Source: Yinghuangia aomiensis
Lineage (GTDB): Bacteria > Actinomycetota > Actinomycetes > Streptomycetales > Streptomycetaceae
Reading direction: 5' to 3'
Assembly (NCBI RefSeq): GCF_039542225.1
Contig: NZ_BAABHS010000019.1
Location: 108,864-172,863, forward strand
DNA length: 64,000 bases
The notes below the pieces were generated by a model. The model searched no databases. It had not been told where the DNA came from and saw only the letters and a list, made by a program, of their open reading frames with translations. Shown here piece after piece: positions 9,131-18,320 of this stretch (position 1 is its first letter; each line of letters opens with the position of its first letter). The position numbers and the translations under genes are program-made.

Positions 9131-9600
9131 CCCGCCTGGACGCCACCGGCCGGATCCGGACACGTCCGCGGCGGAACGCACGCCGTGCGCAACCGTCCGG
9201 ACAGCTCCGGAATCCGGCCGGGACGGGGCGGACCACGCCCGGAACCAACCCGCCCAAAAGGTAAAGATCTTGGGCGAAGGGTTCCGTGTGTACCGGTAAC
9301 GAAGTAGAAAGGCATCAGCGGCCCGCAGACGACCGCCGGGAGAAGTGGCGACACTTCCCGAGGCGGGCGGCCCTACGGACCCAGCACGACACCGGGAACC
9401 CACGCGCGACCGACCCTCGTACGGGCCGCACGCGCCGGACGACCGGGGCTTCGCGGCCCCGGGCCGGCCGTCACCAAGGTGCACGCACTGGTACCCCGAT
9501 GAACGTGCCGAGTGGCGGCGTCCCTCCCCCGTGGACGCCGCCCCTTTCGTGTCCGGAAATCGCTCACGCGGGATGCTCGCGCACGGCGGCCGGAAACGGC
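9131..9600. other. Intergenic region between convergent genes
   Basis: The gap of about 470 bases follows the HAD gene and precedes the 3' end of the Fic-like gene. It contains a strong hairpin at 9514-9542 and otherwise no supported gene; short frames lack ribosome sites. Confidence 0.5.
9514..9542. terminator. Bidirectional hairpin terminator
   Basis: A perfect 10-bp stem (GGCGGCGTCC / GGACGCCGCC) with a 9-nt loop is followed by CCTTTCGT, between convergent genes. Confidence 0.65.
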
Positions 9601-10437
9601 CTAGATGCCGCGCATGACCGCCTCGCAGACCGCGACGCTCTCACGCGCGCCCAACGTGACGGCTTCCGCGCAGTGTTCGATCCACCCGGCGACCCCTTCC
9701 GGAGTTCCGGAGACGTAGCCGCGCAGGGCCTTCTCGTAGGTGTCCGGGCCGAGGTCGAGGTGCCCGACCTCGGGCACGACCGCCGACTTGGGGTCGAGGC
9801 CGCGGGTGATGAGCACAAGACGCTGCGCGGCGCGCGCGACGAGGCCGTTGCCCCAGACGAACGGCTGCAGCGCGAGGATCTCGCCGTGCACGAGCGCCGC
9901 GACGACGAGCGCGGGGGCGTCGCTGGGGGCCAGCAGGAGCCGGGCGAGGCCGTCGAGTCGGGCGGTGACCTCGTCGGCGGCGGGCAGCGGCCCCGGGTCG
10001 GGGCGCACCTCGACGGTTTCGCCGGCGAGGCGGGGGCGGCCGAGCGCGTCGTGGTCCACCACGTCGGCGGCGGCCACCACGTGCAGCCGGGCGAGGACCT
10101 GGAGCGGACTGCGCCGCCACACGTCGACGAGGGTGGGGTACTCGGCGGAGACCCGCAGCGCGCCGCCGACGATGCCGGCTTCCCGGTCGGCCGCGCCGCG
10201 CGAGTAGTCGGTACGGCGGCGGAGTTCCTCCAGCGACCAGTCCGCGCCCTCCAGCGCGGCGCTCGCGCGGGCACCGCGCAGGGCGGACTCGGCGCTGATC
10301 TCCGGGCTCTTGCGGCGCATCGTGCGGTGCCGCAGCAGGCCGTCGACGGCCTTGCGGGCGGATTCGACGGCTTCGGGCACGCCGGGCAGCGCGGCGACGG
10401 CGGCGAACGGGTCCTGGCCCGAGGATGCGGTACTCAC
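9601..10437 (-). CDS. Fic-like domain protein with degenerate active site
   Basis: The GTG start at 10437 lies 7 nt after TAGGGT, the pattern of a leaderless actinobacterial transcript. The 278-residue product is mostly helical and carries LQPFVWGNGLVAR, which lines up with the Fic core HPFxxGNGRxxR except that the catalytic His is Gln and the first Arg is Leu. Streptomyces relatives in this position are labelled 'oxidoreductase', probably wrongly. AMP transfer is therefore unlikely by the standard mechanism. It is divergent from the CooC-like ATPase gene. Confidence 0.65.
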   Translation of the reverse strand: MSTASSGQDPFAAVAALPGVPEAVESARKAVDGLLRHRTMRRKSPEISAESALRGARASAALEGADWSLEELRRRTDYSRGAADREAGIVGGALRVSAEYPTLVDVWRRSPLQVLARLHVVAAADVVDHDALGRPRLAGETVEVRPDPGPLPAADEVTARLDGLARLLLAPSDAPALVVAALVHGEILALQPFVWGNGLVARAAQRLVLITRGLDPKSAVVPEVGHLDLGPDTYEKALRGYVSGTPEGVAGWIEHCAEAVTLGARESVAVCEAVMRGI

Positions 10438-10648
10438 GCGGCCGACCCTACGCGCCCCGCGCCACCGGGGTCCGCCGGGCCCGCACCGGAGTGCCGGACA
10501 GGACACGGAACGGCCGGAAGCAGTCGCGCCGATCACCGTCCGACTTGACGCGGACACGCACCGCAACGGAGGATCCTTGTCGAAAACGATTGTCACTCCC
10601 GAGAAGACGGGAGGCGGCAGCGATGCGGCAACTGGAAGGACGGCACCG

Positions 10649-11650
10649 GTGAAGATCGCGTTCGTCGGCAAGGGCGGCAGCGGCAAGACCACCCTCTCCT
10701 CGCTCTTCGTGCGCCACCTCGGCGCGGCACAGCTGCCGGTGCTGGCGGTGGATGCGGACATCAACCAGCACCTCGCGGTGGCCCTGGGCTTCAGCGAGGA
10801 GAAGGCCGCGGCGATCCCGCCGCTCGGCGGCAACCTCGGGCTGATCAAGGACTACCTGCGCGGCACCAACCCGCGGATCGGCTCCGCGGACGAGATGGTC
10901 AAGACGACGCCGCCCGGCCGCGGGTCGCGGCTGCTGCGGCTGGACGAGGACAACCCGGTCTACGACGCCTGCCGCCGCCCGGTCGGCAGTTGCTGCAGCG
11001 GTATGCGGATCATGGCGACCGGCCCGTTCCAGGAAGGCGACCTGGGCGTCGCGTGCTACCACTCGAAGGTCGGCGCGGTCGAACTCCTGCTCAACCACCT
11101 GGTCGACGACCGCGACGAGTACATCGTCGTGGACATGACCGCGGGCTCCGACGCGTTCGCGTCCGGTCTGTTCACGCGCTTCGACATGACGTTCCTGGTC
11201 GCCGAGCCGACCCGCAAGGGCGTGAGCGTCTACCGGCAGTACCGCGACTACGCCCGCGACTGGGGCGTGGCCCTCGCGGTGGTGGGCAACAAGGTGCAGG
11301 GGCCGGACGACCTGGCGTTCCTGCGCGAGCACGTGGGTGCGGACCTGCTGACCTGGGTGGGCCAGTCGGAGTTCGTCCGCGAGGTCGAGAAGGGCCGTAC
11401 GCCGGACTTCGCGGCGCTGGAGCCGGACAACACCGCCGCGTTGGAGCGGATGCGCGAGGCGGTCGACGCGACGTTCGCGAACCGCGACTGGGCCCGCTAC
11501 ACCGAGCAGATGGTCGAGTTCCACGTGAAGAACGCGCACAGCTGGGCGAACGCCCGCGCGGGTGTGGACCTGACCGCGCAGGTGGACCCGGAGTTCGTGC
11601 TCGGCCCGGCGGCGCTGGAGGCCGAAGGGGCGGCGACCCCCCGCGGCTGA
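10649..11650 (+). CDS. CooC/MinD-like P-loop ATPase
   Basis: This 333-residue SIMIBI-class ATPase has a deviant Walker A with signature lysine (GKGGSGKTT) right at its N-terminus, switch-type Asp motifs (VDADINQH, VVDMTAGSD) and a Cys pair (SCCSG) near residue 115 that recalls the metal-binding cysteines of CooC-type nickel-insertion ATPases. No CO dehydrogenase genes are nearby, so the client is unknown. The GTG at 10649 has AAGGA upstream and starts directly before the P-loop, as in relatives. A TTG at 10577 with GGAGGA is an alternative start adding 24 residues. Confidence 0.78.
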   Translation: MKIAFVGKGGSGKTTLSSLFVRHLGAAQLPVLAVDADINQHLAVALGFSEEKAAAIPPLGGNLGLIKDYLRGTNPRIGSADEMVKTTPPGRGSRLLRLDEDNPVYDACRRPVGSCCSGMRIMATGPFQEGDLGVACYHSKVGAVELLLNHLVDDRDEYIVVDMTAGSDAFASGLFTRFDMTFLVAEPTRKGVSVYRQYRDYARDWGVALAVVGNKVQGPDDLAFLREHVGADLLTWVGQSEFVREVEKGRTPDFAALEPDNTAALERMREAVDATFANRDWARYTEQMVEFHVKNAHSWANARAGVDLTAQVDPEFVLGPAALEAEGAATPRG

Positions 11651-11678
11651 CCACCGCGGCGGCAAGCGCCGGAAACGC

Positions 11679-11714
11679 CACCGGGCGGGCCCGCGAAAGC
11701 GGACCCGCCCGGTG
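11679..11714. terminator. Bidirectional hairpin terminator
   Basis: A 16-bp stem with one mismatch closes on a GAAA tetraloop (CACCGGGCGGG... / ...CCCGCCCGGTG) between convergent genes. Confidence 0.8.
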
Positions 11715-11729
11715 CTGTCGTACCGTCGG

Positions 11730-13040
11730 TCAGTTTTCCTTCCGCACCGGCGGCTGCTGCGTGTAGGGCGCCGAGCCGGCCGGCGGCACCGGGGCGTTGC
11801 CGCCGGTCACGGTCGCCCAGTCGGCGGGCGCCGTGCCGACGTTGAGGCCCTGGAGCTTGGCGACGACCGCCGGGTCCTGCGCGTCGATCCAGTCGACGAA
11901 CTGGCGGAACGAGACGCAGCGGACGCCGTCCTTCTTGCACACCGCGCGCATGGTGTTCTCGACGGCGGTCATGTAGACGCCGCCGTTCCACGTCTCGAAG
12001 TGGTTGCCGATGAACAGCGGGGCGCGGTTGGTCGTGTAGGCGCGGTTGAAGCCGCCCATGTAGAAGTCCGTCGCCTGCTTCTCCAGTGCGGGCCACTGCG
12101 ACTGCGGCGCCTTGGAGTTCGCGTTGGTCTGCTCGGCCATGATGTTGTAGTCCATCGACAGCTGGGACTTGGTCGCGCTGCCCGGCCACGGGAGCGACTG
12201 CAGCGGCAGGTCCCACAGGCCGTCCATCTTGCGCGGCCACACCTGGAGGCCGCCCGGCGAGCTGGCGTCGTAGCGCCAGCCGTACTGCTTGGCCGCCTGG
12301 ATCAGGTTCTTCTGGCCTTCCAGGCACGGGGCACGGCCGCCGATGAGTTCCTTCTTGTAGTCGAAGGGCAGCGACGGGATGTCCGTCCAGCCGGAGTTGG
12401 TGCGCCAGTTCTCGACGAACGAGTAGGCCTGGTCGATCTCCTTCTTCCAGTCGTCGACCGACCAGCTCTTGCCGCTGGTGGACGAGTTGCAGAAGTGGCC
12501 GTTGAAGTGCGTGCCGACCTCGTCGCCTTCCAGCCAGGCCTGGCCGAGCTGGGTGATGGTGGCGCGCTCGTTCTTGTCGTAGAGGAACTCGATGTCGGAG
12601 GCGCCGGGGCCGTGCTTCGGGCCCTGGTACTTGGCCTTCTGCGACTCGGGGAGCACGTAGATGCCGGAGAGGAAGAACGTCATGTTGGCGTTGCTCTCGC
12701 GGGCCACCTTGCGGAACCGGGAGACCAGGTTGACGCCGTCCATCTCCGCCGCGCCGTCCCAGGAGAACACCACGAACTGCGGCGGTTTCTCACCGGGCTT
12801 CAGCTTCTCGACTTTGGGCTGGTGCGGCTGCGGGCCGGTATCGCTGGTGGATCCGTCGCCGATCGGCTTGCCCGGCTTGCTGCCCTCGCTCGGCGTGCCC
12901 GAGGGATCGCCGGAGGCCGAACTCTGGTTCTTGCTCGACGAGGCGCCTTTGTCGTCACCGCTCTTCGCGAAGACCACGAAGCCTATGGCTGCCAGTACCG
13001 CAACGACGACCAGGACGGCGGCACCTCGGACAGAACGCAC
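11730..13040 (-). CDS. Membrane-anchored polysaccharide deacetylase-like protein
   Basis: The GTG start has GAGGTGA 4 nt upstream. The 436-residue protein has an N-terminal membrane anchor (about 6-25), a Ser/Gly/Pro/Lys-rich linker to about residue 90, and an extracytoplasmic NodB-like domain. Visible zinc-site motifs are SWDGA (first Asp) and GTHFNGHF (the H-x3-H pair). Three Cys pairs suggest disulfides outside the membrane. It likely removes acetyl groups from a wall or capsule polysaccharide. It is convergent with the CooC-like ATPase gene and divergent from the SulP-carbonic anhydrase gene. Confidence 0.75.
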   Translation of the reverse strand: MRSVRGAAVLVVVAVLAAIGFVVFAKSGDDKGASSSKNQSSASGDPSGTPSEGSKPGKPIGDGSTSDTGPQPHQPKVEKLKPGEKPPQFVVFSWDGAAEMDGVNLVSRFRKVARESNANMTFFLSGIYVLPESQKAKYQGPKHGPGASDIEFLYDKNERATITQLGQAWLEGDEVGTHFNGHFCNSSTSGKSWSVDDWKKEIDQAYSFVENWRTNSGWTDIPSLPFDYKKELIGGRAPCLEGQKNLIQAAKQYGWRYDASSPGGLQVWPRKMDGLWDLPLQSLPWPGSATKSQLSMDYNIMAEQTNANSKAPQSQWPALEKQATDFYMGGFNRAYTTNRAPLFIGNHFETWNGGVYMTAVENTMRAVCKKDGVRCVSFRQFVDWIDAQDPAVVAKLQGLNVGTAPADWATVTGGNAPVPPAGSAPYTQQPPVRKEN

Positions 13041-13331
13041 AGTTCACCTCAAAGCAGACGGGACCGCACGGTCCGGGACGGATGTGGTGCGACTACCTGT
13101 CAAAACACACGCACCACAGGGCCGCTCGGTTGCATGTGCCTCCCAACGACCACGCGCACCTACCCGGACCAAAGCGATCCATAGCGGACAGGGCATGTGA
13201 AGCGAGACACACATCCGCAGCAGTCTTTCAGTCCTTGCTCGGCTGCCGCTCGAAAGCGCCTCGCCCACCGCCGCAATGGTCAACTCGCGCCCGCCGCGAA
13301 GGACACGGGCCGCCTCAAACCGTTTGTTTCA

Positions 13332-13351
13332 CCCATTCGGATGGGCTTTTT
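13332..13351 (+). terminator. Intrinsic terminator with TTCG tetraloop
   Basis: CCCAT-TCGG-ATGGG is followed by C and five T. No annotated plus-strand gene lies upstream, so it may end a small RNA or act as an attenuator in the SulP leader. Confidence 0.6.
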
Positions 13352-13354
13352 ACC

Positions 13355-13371
13355 GTTTCTCGATGAGAAAC
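13355..13371. promoter_or_regulatory. Palindromic operator candidate
   Basis: GTTTCTC and GAGAAAC are perfect inverted 7-mers separated by GAT, about 140 bases before the SulP fusion start. Confidence 0.45.
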
Positions 13372-13513
13372 TGAAGGTAGCGTAAAGACTACTTAGCGCA
13401 ATCTTGGGGCTTTGCCCACAAGGCGCCCCTCTTCCGGCCACCCCGCCAGTCCCCGCCTGACCAACCGCGCGCCGCCCCGCGGCGACCGCGGCTGACCACC
13501 GAGGAGACGGGAT

Positions 13514-15937
13514 ATGACCCTCCCCGCGCCCCCTTCGCCCACCGCGGACCACGCTGCCCTGCGGCCGTCCGCACCCCCTCCGCGCCGCTCCCGCCTCGGG
13601 AAGCTGCGCCCCGACCTCGGCGCCTCGTTCGTCGTCTTCCTCATCGCGATCCCCATGTCGCTGGGCATCGCCCTGGCCGCCGGTGCCCCACTGACCTCGG
13701 GCATCGTCGCGGCCGTCGTCGGCGGAATCGTCGTCGGCACCCTCGGCGGTGCTCCGCTGCAGATCAGCGGACCCGCCGCCGGACTCACCGTCGTCGTCGC
13801 CGGATTGATCCCGACCTACGGGTGGCGCGTGACGTGCGCCATCACGGTGCTCGCCGGCGTCCTGCAGATCCTGCTCGGGCTGAGCAGGGTCGCCCGGGCA
13901 GCGCTCGCGCTGTCGCCCGCGATCGTGCACGGCATGCTCGCCGGCATCGGAATCGTCATCGCCCTCGCCCAGTTCCACGTGGTGCTGGGCGGGTCGCCGG
14001 ACGGCACCGCGCGCGCCAACCTCCACCAGCTCCCCGGGCAACTGGCGTCCTTGCATTCGCCGGAGCTGGTGGTCGGCGCGGTGACCGTGGCGGTCCTGGC
14101 CGCGTGGCCGTGGGTGCCGGAACGCCTCGGCCCCGTGCGCAAACCGCCCGCGCCTCTCGCCGCGGTGGCCTTGGCGACGGCGTTCGCCGCGGGATTCCGG
14201 CTCGACGTGAGCCGCGTCGAACTCCCGCACGCCGCCGTCACGTTGCCGGCGCTGCCGACCGGCTTCGGCACCACCGGCCTGATCACCGCGGTGGTCACGG
14301 TCGCGGTCGTCAGCGGCGTCGAAACCCTGCTGTCCGCGGTGGCCACCGACCGGCTCCACGACCGCAAGCGCGCCGACCTGGACCGCGAACTCACCGCCCA
14401 GGGCGCCGGCAACGTGGTCTCCGGCATGCTCGGCGGCTTCCCGGTGTCCGGCGGGGCGATCCGCACGACCGCGAACATCCGCGCGGGCGCGGAAAGCCGG
14501 GCCTCGACGGTCCTGCACGGCGTCTGGGTGCTGGTCTTCGCCGGGCTGCTGGCAGGCGTCGTCGAACGCATCCCGCTGGCCGCACTCGCCGCACTGGTCA
14601 TGGTGGTCGGCCTGCAGATGGTGAACCGCGCGCACATCCGGCACGTGCACCGGCACCGCGAGTTCCCGGCCTACGTCGCGACGGTCGTCGGCGTCGTCGC
14701 CGCGGGGGTCCTCGAAGGCGTCGCGCTGGGCGTGCTGGTCGCCGCGGCGACCGCGCTGTTCCGGCTGAGCCGCAGCACCGTGCGGACGTCCGTCCGCGAC
14801 GGCGTGCTGCACGTCGAGGTGCACGGGTCGCTGACGTTCCTGTCGGTGCCGCGCCTGTCGCGCGTGCTCGACAAGCTGCCGCCCGGCGAGCACGTCGTCC
14901 TCGACCTGACCGTCGACCACCTCGACCACGCCGCGTTCGACACCGTGCACAACTGGCGCACCGGGTACATCGCCCGCGGCGGCCAGGTGGAGATCGAGGA
15001 GATCCACGACGACCACTACGTGCGCGCCGCGGAAGGCCAGCCCGGCGCCGGACGCGTCGGCCCCACCCCGTCGCCGCGCTGGTTCGCCCCGTGGTGGCAC
15101 TGGCAGCGCCTCCAGCCGCGGCGCGGCCGCCCGCCCGCGCACCCGCTGGTGGCCGGGACCCGGGAGTTCCAGCTGCGGACCGCACCGCTCGTCCAGCCGT
15201 TCCTGGAGCGGCTCGCCATCGAGGGCCAGAACCCGGCTCAGCTGTTCATCACCTGTGCGGACTCGCGGATCGTGCCGAACCTGATCACCGCGAGCGGGCC
15301 CGGCGACCTGTTCACCGTGCGGAACGTCGGCAACTTCGTGCCGCCGCGCACCGCGGGCGGCGGCGCAGCGGCGTGCTGTGCGGATGCGACGGGCGGCGAC
15401 GGTGCCGACGATTCGGTCGGCGCCGCGATCGAGTACGCCGTGTCGGTCCTGGGTGTGCGCAGCATCACCGTGTGCGGGCACTCGGGCTGCGGCGCGATGG
15501 CGGCGCTGCTCGACAGCCGCGACGCGGACCCCGCCGCCGCGGACGCCGCGGACGACCATGGGCTTCCGGAGCCCACCCCGCACCTGCGCCGCTGGCTCGC
15601 GCACGGCGTGCCGAGCCTGGCGCGGTTCGCGGAGCGGCCCGCGCCCACGCTGTCCGGGCGCGTACCGCCGCCGGCCGAGCAGTTGTGCCTGGCCAACGTG
15701 CTGCAGCAGCTCGACAACCTGCTCGGTCACCCGGTCGTGCACCGGGCCGTTGAGGACGGCCAACTGCGGCTGTTCGGCCTGTACTTCGACCTGGCCGGGG
15801 CGCAGATGTACGTGCACGACACGGCGACCGGCCGGTTCGAGCCGGTCGACGCGCCCACCGGGGAGGCCGCCGACCGGGACGCCGCCGCGGAGGCGGCACC
15901 TCCCGAGCCGGGCCACCCGCAGACCGTCCCGGTCTGA
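13514..15937 (+). CDS. SulP-family anion transporter fused to beta-carbonic anhydrase
   Basis: An 807-residue two-domain protein. Residues ~25-420 form a SulP/SLC26 transporter with about ten membrane segments, including GTLGGAPLQISGPAAGLTV; a STAS-like region follows to about 500. The C-terminal part (~540-790) is a beta-class carbonic anhydrase with the zinc motifs CADSR and HSGCGAM. Such fusions are expected to couple bicarbonate transport to CO2/bicarbonate interconversion at the membrane. The start has GGAGA upstream. A Cys-rich insert (AACCADAT) lies between the two zinc motifs. Confidence 0.9.
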   Translation: MTLPAPPSPTADHAALRPSAPPPRRSRLGKLRPDLGASFVVFLIAIPMSLGIALAAGAPLTSGIVAAVVGGIVVGTLGGAPLQISGPAAGLTVVVAGLIPTYGWRVTCAITVLAGVLQILLGLSRVARAALALSPAIVHGMLAGIGIVIALAQFHVVLGGSPDGTARANLHQLPGQLASLHSPELVVGAVTVAVLAAWPWVPERLGPVRKPPAPLAAVALATAFAAGFRLDVSRVELPHAAVTLPALPTGFGTTGLITAVVTVAVVSGVETLLSAVATDRLHDRKRADLDRELTAQGAGNVVSGMLGGFPVSGGAIRTTANIRAGAESRASTVLHGVWVLVFAGLLAGVVERIPLAALAALVMVVGLQMVNRAHIRHVHRHREFPAYVATVVGVVAAGVLEGVALGVLVAAATALFRLSRSTVRTSVRDGVLHVEVHGSLTFLSVPRLSRVLDKLPPGEHVVLDLTVDHLDHAAFDTVHNWRTGYIARGGQVEIEEIHDDHYVRAAEGQPGAGRVGPTPSPRWFAPWWHWQRLQPRRGRPPAHPLVAGTREFQLRTAPLVQPFLERLAIEGQNPAQLFITCADSRIVPNLITASGPGDLFTVRNVGNFVPPRTAGGGAAACCADATGGDGADDSVGAAIEYAVSVLGVRSITVCGHSGCGAMAALLDSRDADPAAADAADDHGLPEPTPHLRRWLAHGVPSLARFAERPAPTLSGRVPPPAEQLCLANVLQQLDNLLGHPVVHRAVEDGQLRLFGLYFDLAGAQMYVHDTATGRFEPVDAPTGEAADRDAAAEAAPPEPGHPQTVPV

Positions 15938-16079
15938 CCCGGGCGACCCCGGACAACGTCCCGGACCGCGGTCACCCGGGGTCCTCGCCGGTCGCGCCGC
16001 GCCCGTCCCGATCCGGGGCGGGCGCGGCGCCGTTTCACCCGTTTTCGCCCCCTCGCCGCACACCCGCCGGCCACCCGCA

Positions 16080-16095
16080 AGAGGTCTAAACCAAT
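16080..16095. promoter_or_regulatory. DasR-type (dre-like) operator candidate upstream of acsA
   Basis: AGAGGTCTAAACCAAT matches 12 of 16 positions of the streptomycete DasR consensus ACTGGTCTAGACCACT, including the GGTCTA and ACC cores. It lies about 117 bases before the acsA start. Confidence 0.4.
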
Positions 16096-16211
16096 TTTCG
16101 GACCCCTCTTGTCAGCCGCGCCGGGTCACTGATTCGCTACAGGCGATAGAAGATGCATCGGAACGCCGATAGAACATGTCACGCAAAAGCCTGTACGACG
16201 GAGGAAATGGC

Positions 16212-18185
16212 GTGAGCAACGAGACCCCCGAGACCCGGGACGCGCTGTCCAACCTGCTGCGGGAGGAGCGCCGGTTCCCGCCGCCGCCCGCCGTCGCGGA
16301 GTCGGCGAACGTCACGGCCGCCGCGTACGACGAGGCCGACGCCGACCGGCTCGGCTTCTGGAAGGCCCAGGCCGACCGGCTGAGCTGGGCCGTCGAGCCC
16401 ACCGAGACGCTCGACTGGTCGAACGCGCCGTTCGCCAAGTGGTTCGCCGACGGCAAACTCAACGTGGCGTACAACTGCGTCGACCGGCACGTCGAAGCCG
16501 GCCTCGGCGACCGCGTGGCGATCCACTGGGAGGGCGAACCCGGCGACAGCCGCGCGGTCACCTACGCCGAGCTGCAGCGCGAGGTCTCCCGGGCCGCGAA
16601 CGCCCTCACCGAGATGGGCGTGCAGGCGGGCGACCGGGTCGCGATCTACCTGCCGATGATCCCCGAGGCGGTCGTCTCGATGCTGGCGTGCGCCCGCATC
16701 GGCGCCCCGCACTCCGTCGTCTTCGGCGGGTTCTCCGCGGACGCCGTCGCCTCGCGCATCCAGGACGCCGACGCCCGCGTGGTCATCACCGCGGACGGCG
16801 GCTACCGGCGCGGCAAGCCGTCCGCGCTCAAGCCGGCGATCGACGACGCGCTCGCGTCCTGCCCCGACGTGCGCAACGTCCTGGTGGTCCGCCGCACCGG
16901 CGAGGACGTGGCCTGGACCGAGGGCCGCGACGTGTGGTGGCACGACGCCGTCGGCAACGCGTCCGACACACACACCCCCGAGGCGTTCGACGCCGAACAC
17001 CCGCTGTTCATCCTCTACACCTCGGGCACCACCGGGAAGCCGAAGGGCATCCTGCACACCTCAGGCGGCTACCTCACGCAGGCGTCGTACACGCACTGGG
17101 CGGTGTTCGACCTCAAGCCGGAGACCGACGTCTACTGGTGCACCGCCGACATCGGCTGGGTCACCGGCCACTCGTACATCGTCTACGGACCCCTCGCCAA
17201 CGGGGCCACCCAGGTCATGTACGAAGGCACCCCGGACACCCCGCACCAGGGCCGCTGGTGGGAGGTCGTGCAGAAGTACGGCGTGTCGATCCTCTACACC
17301 GCCCCCACCGCGATCCGCACCTGCATGAAGTGGGGCGACGACATCCCCGCGAAGTTCGACCTGTCGTCGCTGCGCGTCCTCGGCTCGGTCGGCGAGCCGA
17401 TCAACCCCGAGGCCTGGATCTGGTACCGCAAGAACATCGGCGGCGACCGCTGCCCGATCGTCGACACGTGGTGGCAGACCGAGACCGGCGCGATGATGAT
17501 CAGCCCGCTGCCGGGCGTCACCGCGACCAAACCGGGCTCCGCGCAGCGCGCGCTGCCGGGCATCTCCGCCGAGGTCGTCGACGACAACGCGGCGCCTGTG
17601 CCGAACGGCGGCGGCGGCTACCTGGTGCTGAACGAGCCGTGGCCGTCGATGCTCCGCACGATCTGGGGCGACGACGAGCGGTTCAAGGACACCTACTGGT
17701 CGCGCTGGGAGGGCCTGTACTTCGCGGGCGACGGCGCGAAGAAGGACGAGGACGGCGACATCTGGCTGCTCGGCCGCGTCGACGACGTGATGCTGGTGTC
17801 CGGCCACAACATCTCGACCACCGAGGTCGAGTCCGCGCTCGTGTCGCACCCCAAGGTCGCCGAGTCGGCGGTCGTCGGCGCCGCGGACGCCACCACCGGC
17901 CAGGCCATCGTCGCGTTCGTCATCCTGCGCGGGTCGGCCGCGGAGGAGCCGGGGATCGTCGACGAGCTGCGCAACCACGTCGGCGCCACGCTCGGCCCGA
18001 TCGCCAAGCCCAAGAAGGTCATGATCGTCGAGGAGCTGCCGAAGACGCGCTCCGGGAAGATCATGCGCCGCCTGCTGCGCGACGTGGCGGAGAACCGTGA
18101 GCTGGGAGACGTCCAGACGCTGACCGATGCGTCCGTGATGTCGCTGATCCAGGCCAAGCTGCCCACGGCGGCCTCCGAGGACTGA
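16212..18185 (+). CDS. acsA: Acetate-CoA ligase (acetyl-CoA synthetase)
   Basis: It converts acetate, ATP and CoA to acetyl-CoA through acetyl-AMP in the cytosol. The GTG start at 16212 has GGAGGA 6 nt upstream; an in-frame ATG 12 codons earlier has none. The 657-residue length is normal. Motifs include the P-loop-like YTSGTTGKPKG, WWQTETGAMM, and the C-terminal RSGKIMRR whose lysine (about 616) is the catalytic residue usually inactivated by reversible acetylation. It is monocistronic, followed by a strong terminator, and preceded by a DasR-like site. Confidence 0.95.
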   Translation: MSNETPETRDALSNLLREERRFPPPPAVAESANVTAAAYDEADADRLGFWKAQADRLSWAVEPTETLDWSNAPFAKWFADGKLNVAYNCVDRHVEAGLGDRVAIHWEGEPGDSRAVTYAELQREVSRAANALTEMGVQAGDRVAIYLPMIPEAVVSMLACARIGAPHSVVFGGFSADAVASRIQDADARVVITADGGYRRGKPSALKPAIDDALASCPDVRNVLVVRRTGEDVAWTEGRDVWWHDAVGNASDTHTPEAFDAEHPLFILYTSGTTGKPKGILHTSGGYLTQASYTHWAVFDLKPETDVYWCTADIGWVTGHSYIVYGPLANGATQVMYEGTPDTPHQGRWWEVVQKYGVSILYTAPTAIRTCMKWGDDIPAKFDLSSLRVLGSVGEPINPEAWIWYRKNIGGDRCPIVDTWWQTETGAMMISPLPGVTATKPGSAQRALPGISAEVVDDNAAPVPNGGGGYLVLNEPWPSMLRTIWGDDERFKDTYWSRWEGLYFAGDGAKKDEDGDIWLLGRVDDVMLVSGHNISTTEVESALVSHPKVAESAVVGAADATTGQAIVAFVILRGSAAEEPGIVDELRNHVGATLGPIAKPKKVMIVEELPKTRSGKIMRRLLRDVAENRELGDVQTLTDASVMSLIQAKLPTAASED

Positions 18186-18218
18186 GCCCGTGCCCGCGCC
18201 CGCCGCACGGGCCGGCCG

Positions 18219-18257
18219 CCGCGGCCCCGAACCGGTTGTTCCGGTCCGGGGCCGCGG
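18219..18257 (+). terminator. Strong hairpin terminator of acsA
   Basis: A 17-bp stem with a single mismatch (CCGCGGCCCCG... / ...CGGGGCCGCGG) encloses a 5-nt TTGTT loop directly after acsA. Confidence 0.8.
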
Positions 18258-18320
18258 CACGTCCGGACCTGTCGCGGAATAGTCCTCGCCCCGCGCGTCC
18301 CGGTCCGCGACGATGATGCG

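Larger units (their letters stand above)
13041..13513. other. Divergent regulatory region with an unexplained terminator
   Basis: This gap drives the deacetylase leftward and the SulP fusion rightward. It is less GC-rich than its surroundings and holds an intrinsic terminator at 13332-13351 and a palindrome at 13355-13371. No gene is convincing; the small plus frame at 13197-13385 has no ribosome site or family features. Confidence 0.5.

Noticed and set aside
13280..16063. A 927-codon minus-strand open frame
   Set aside because: It is antisense to the SulP-carbonic anhydrase fusion and is composed of low-complexity Arg/Gly/Asp runs.
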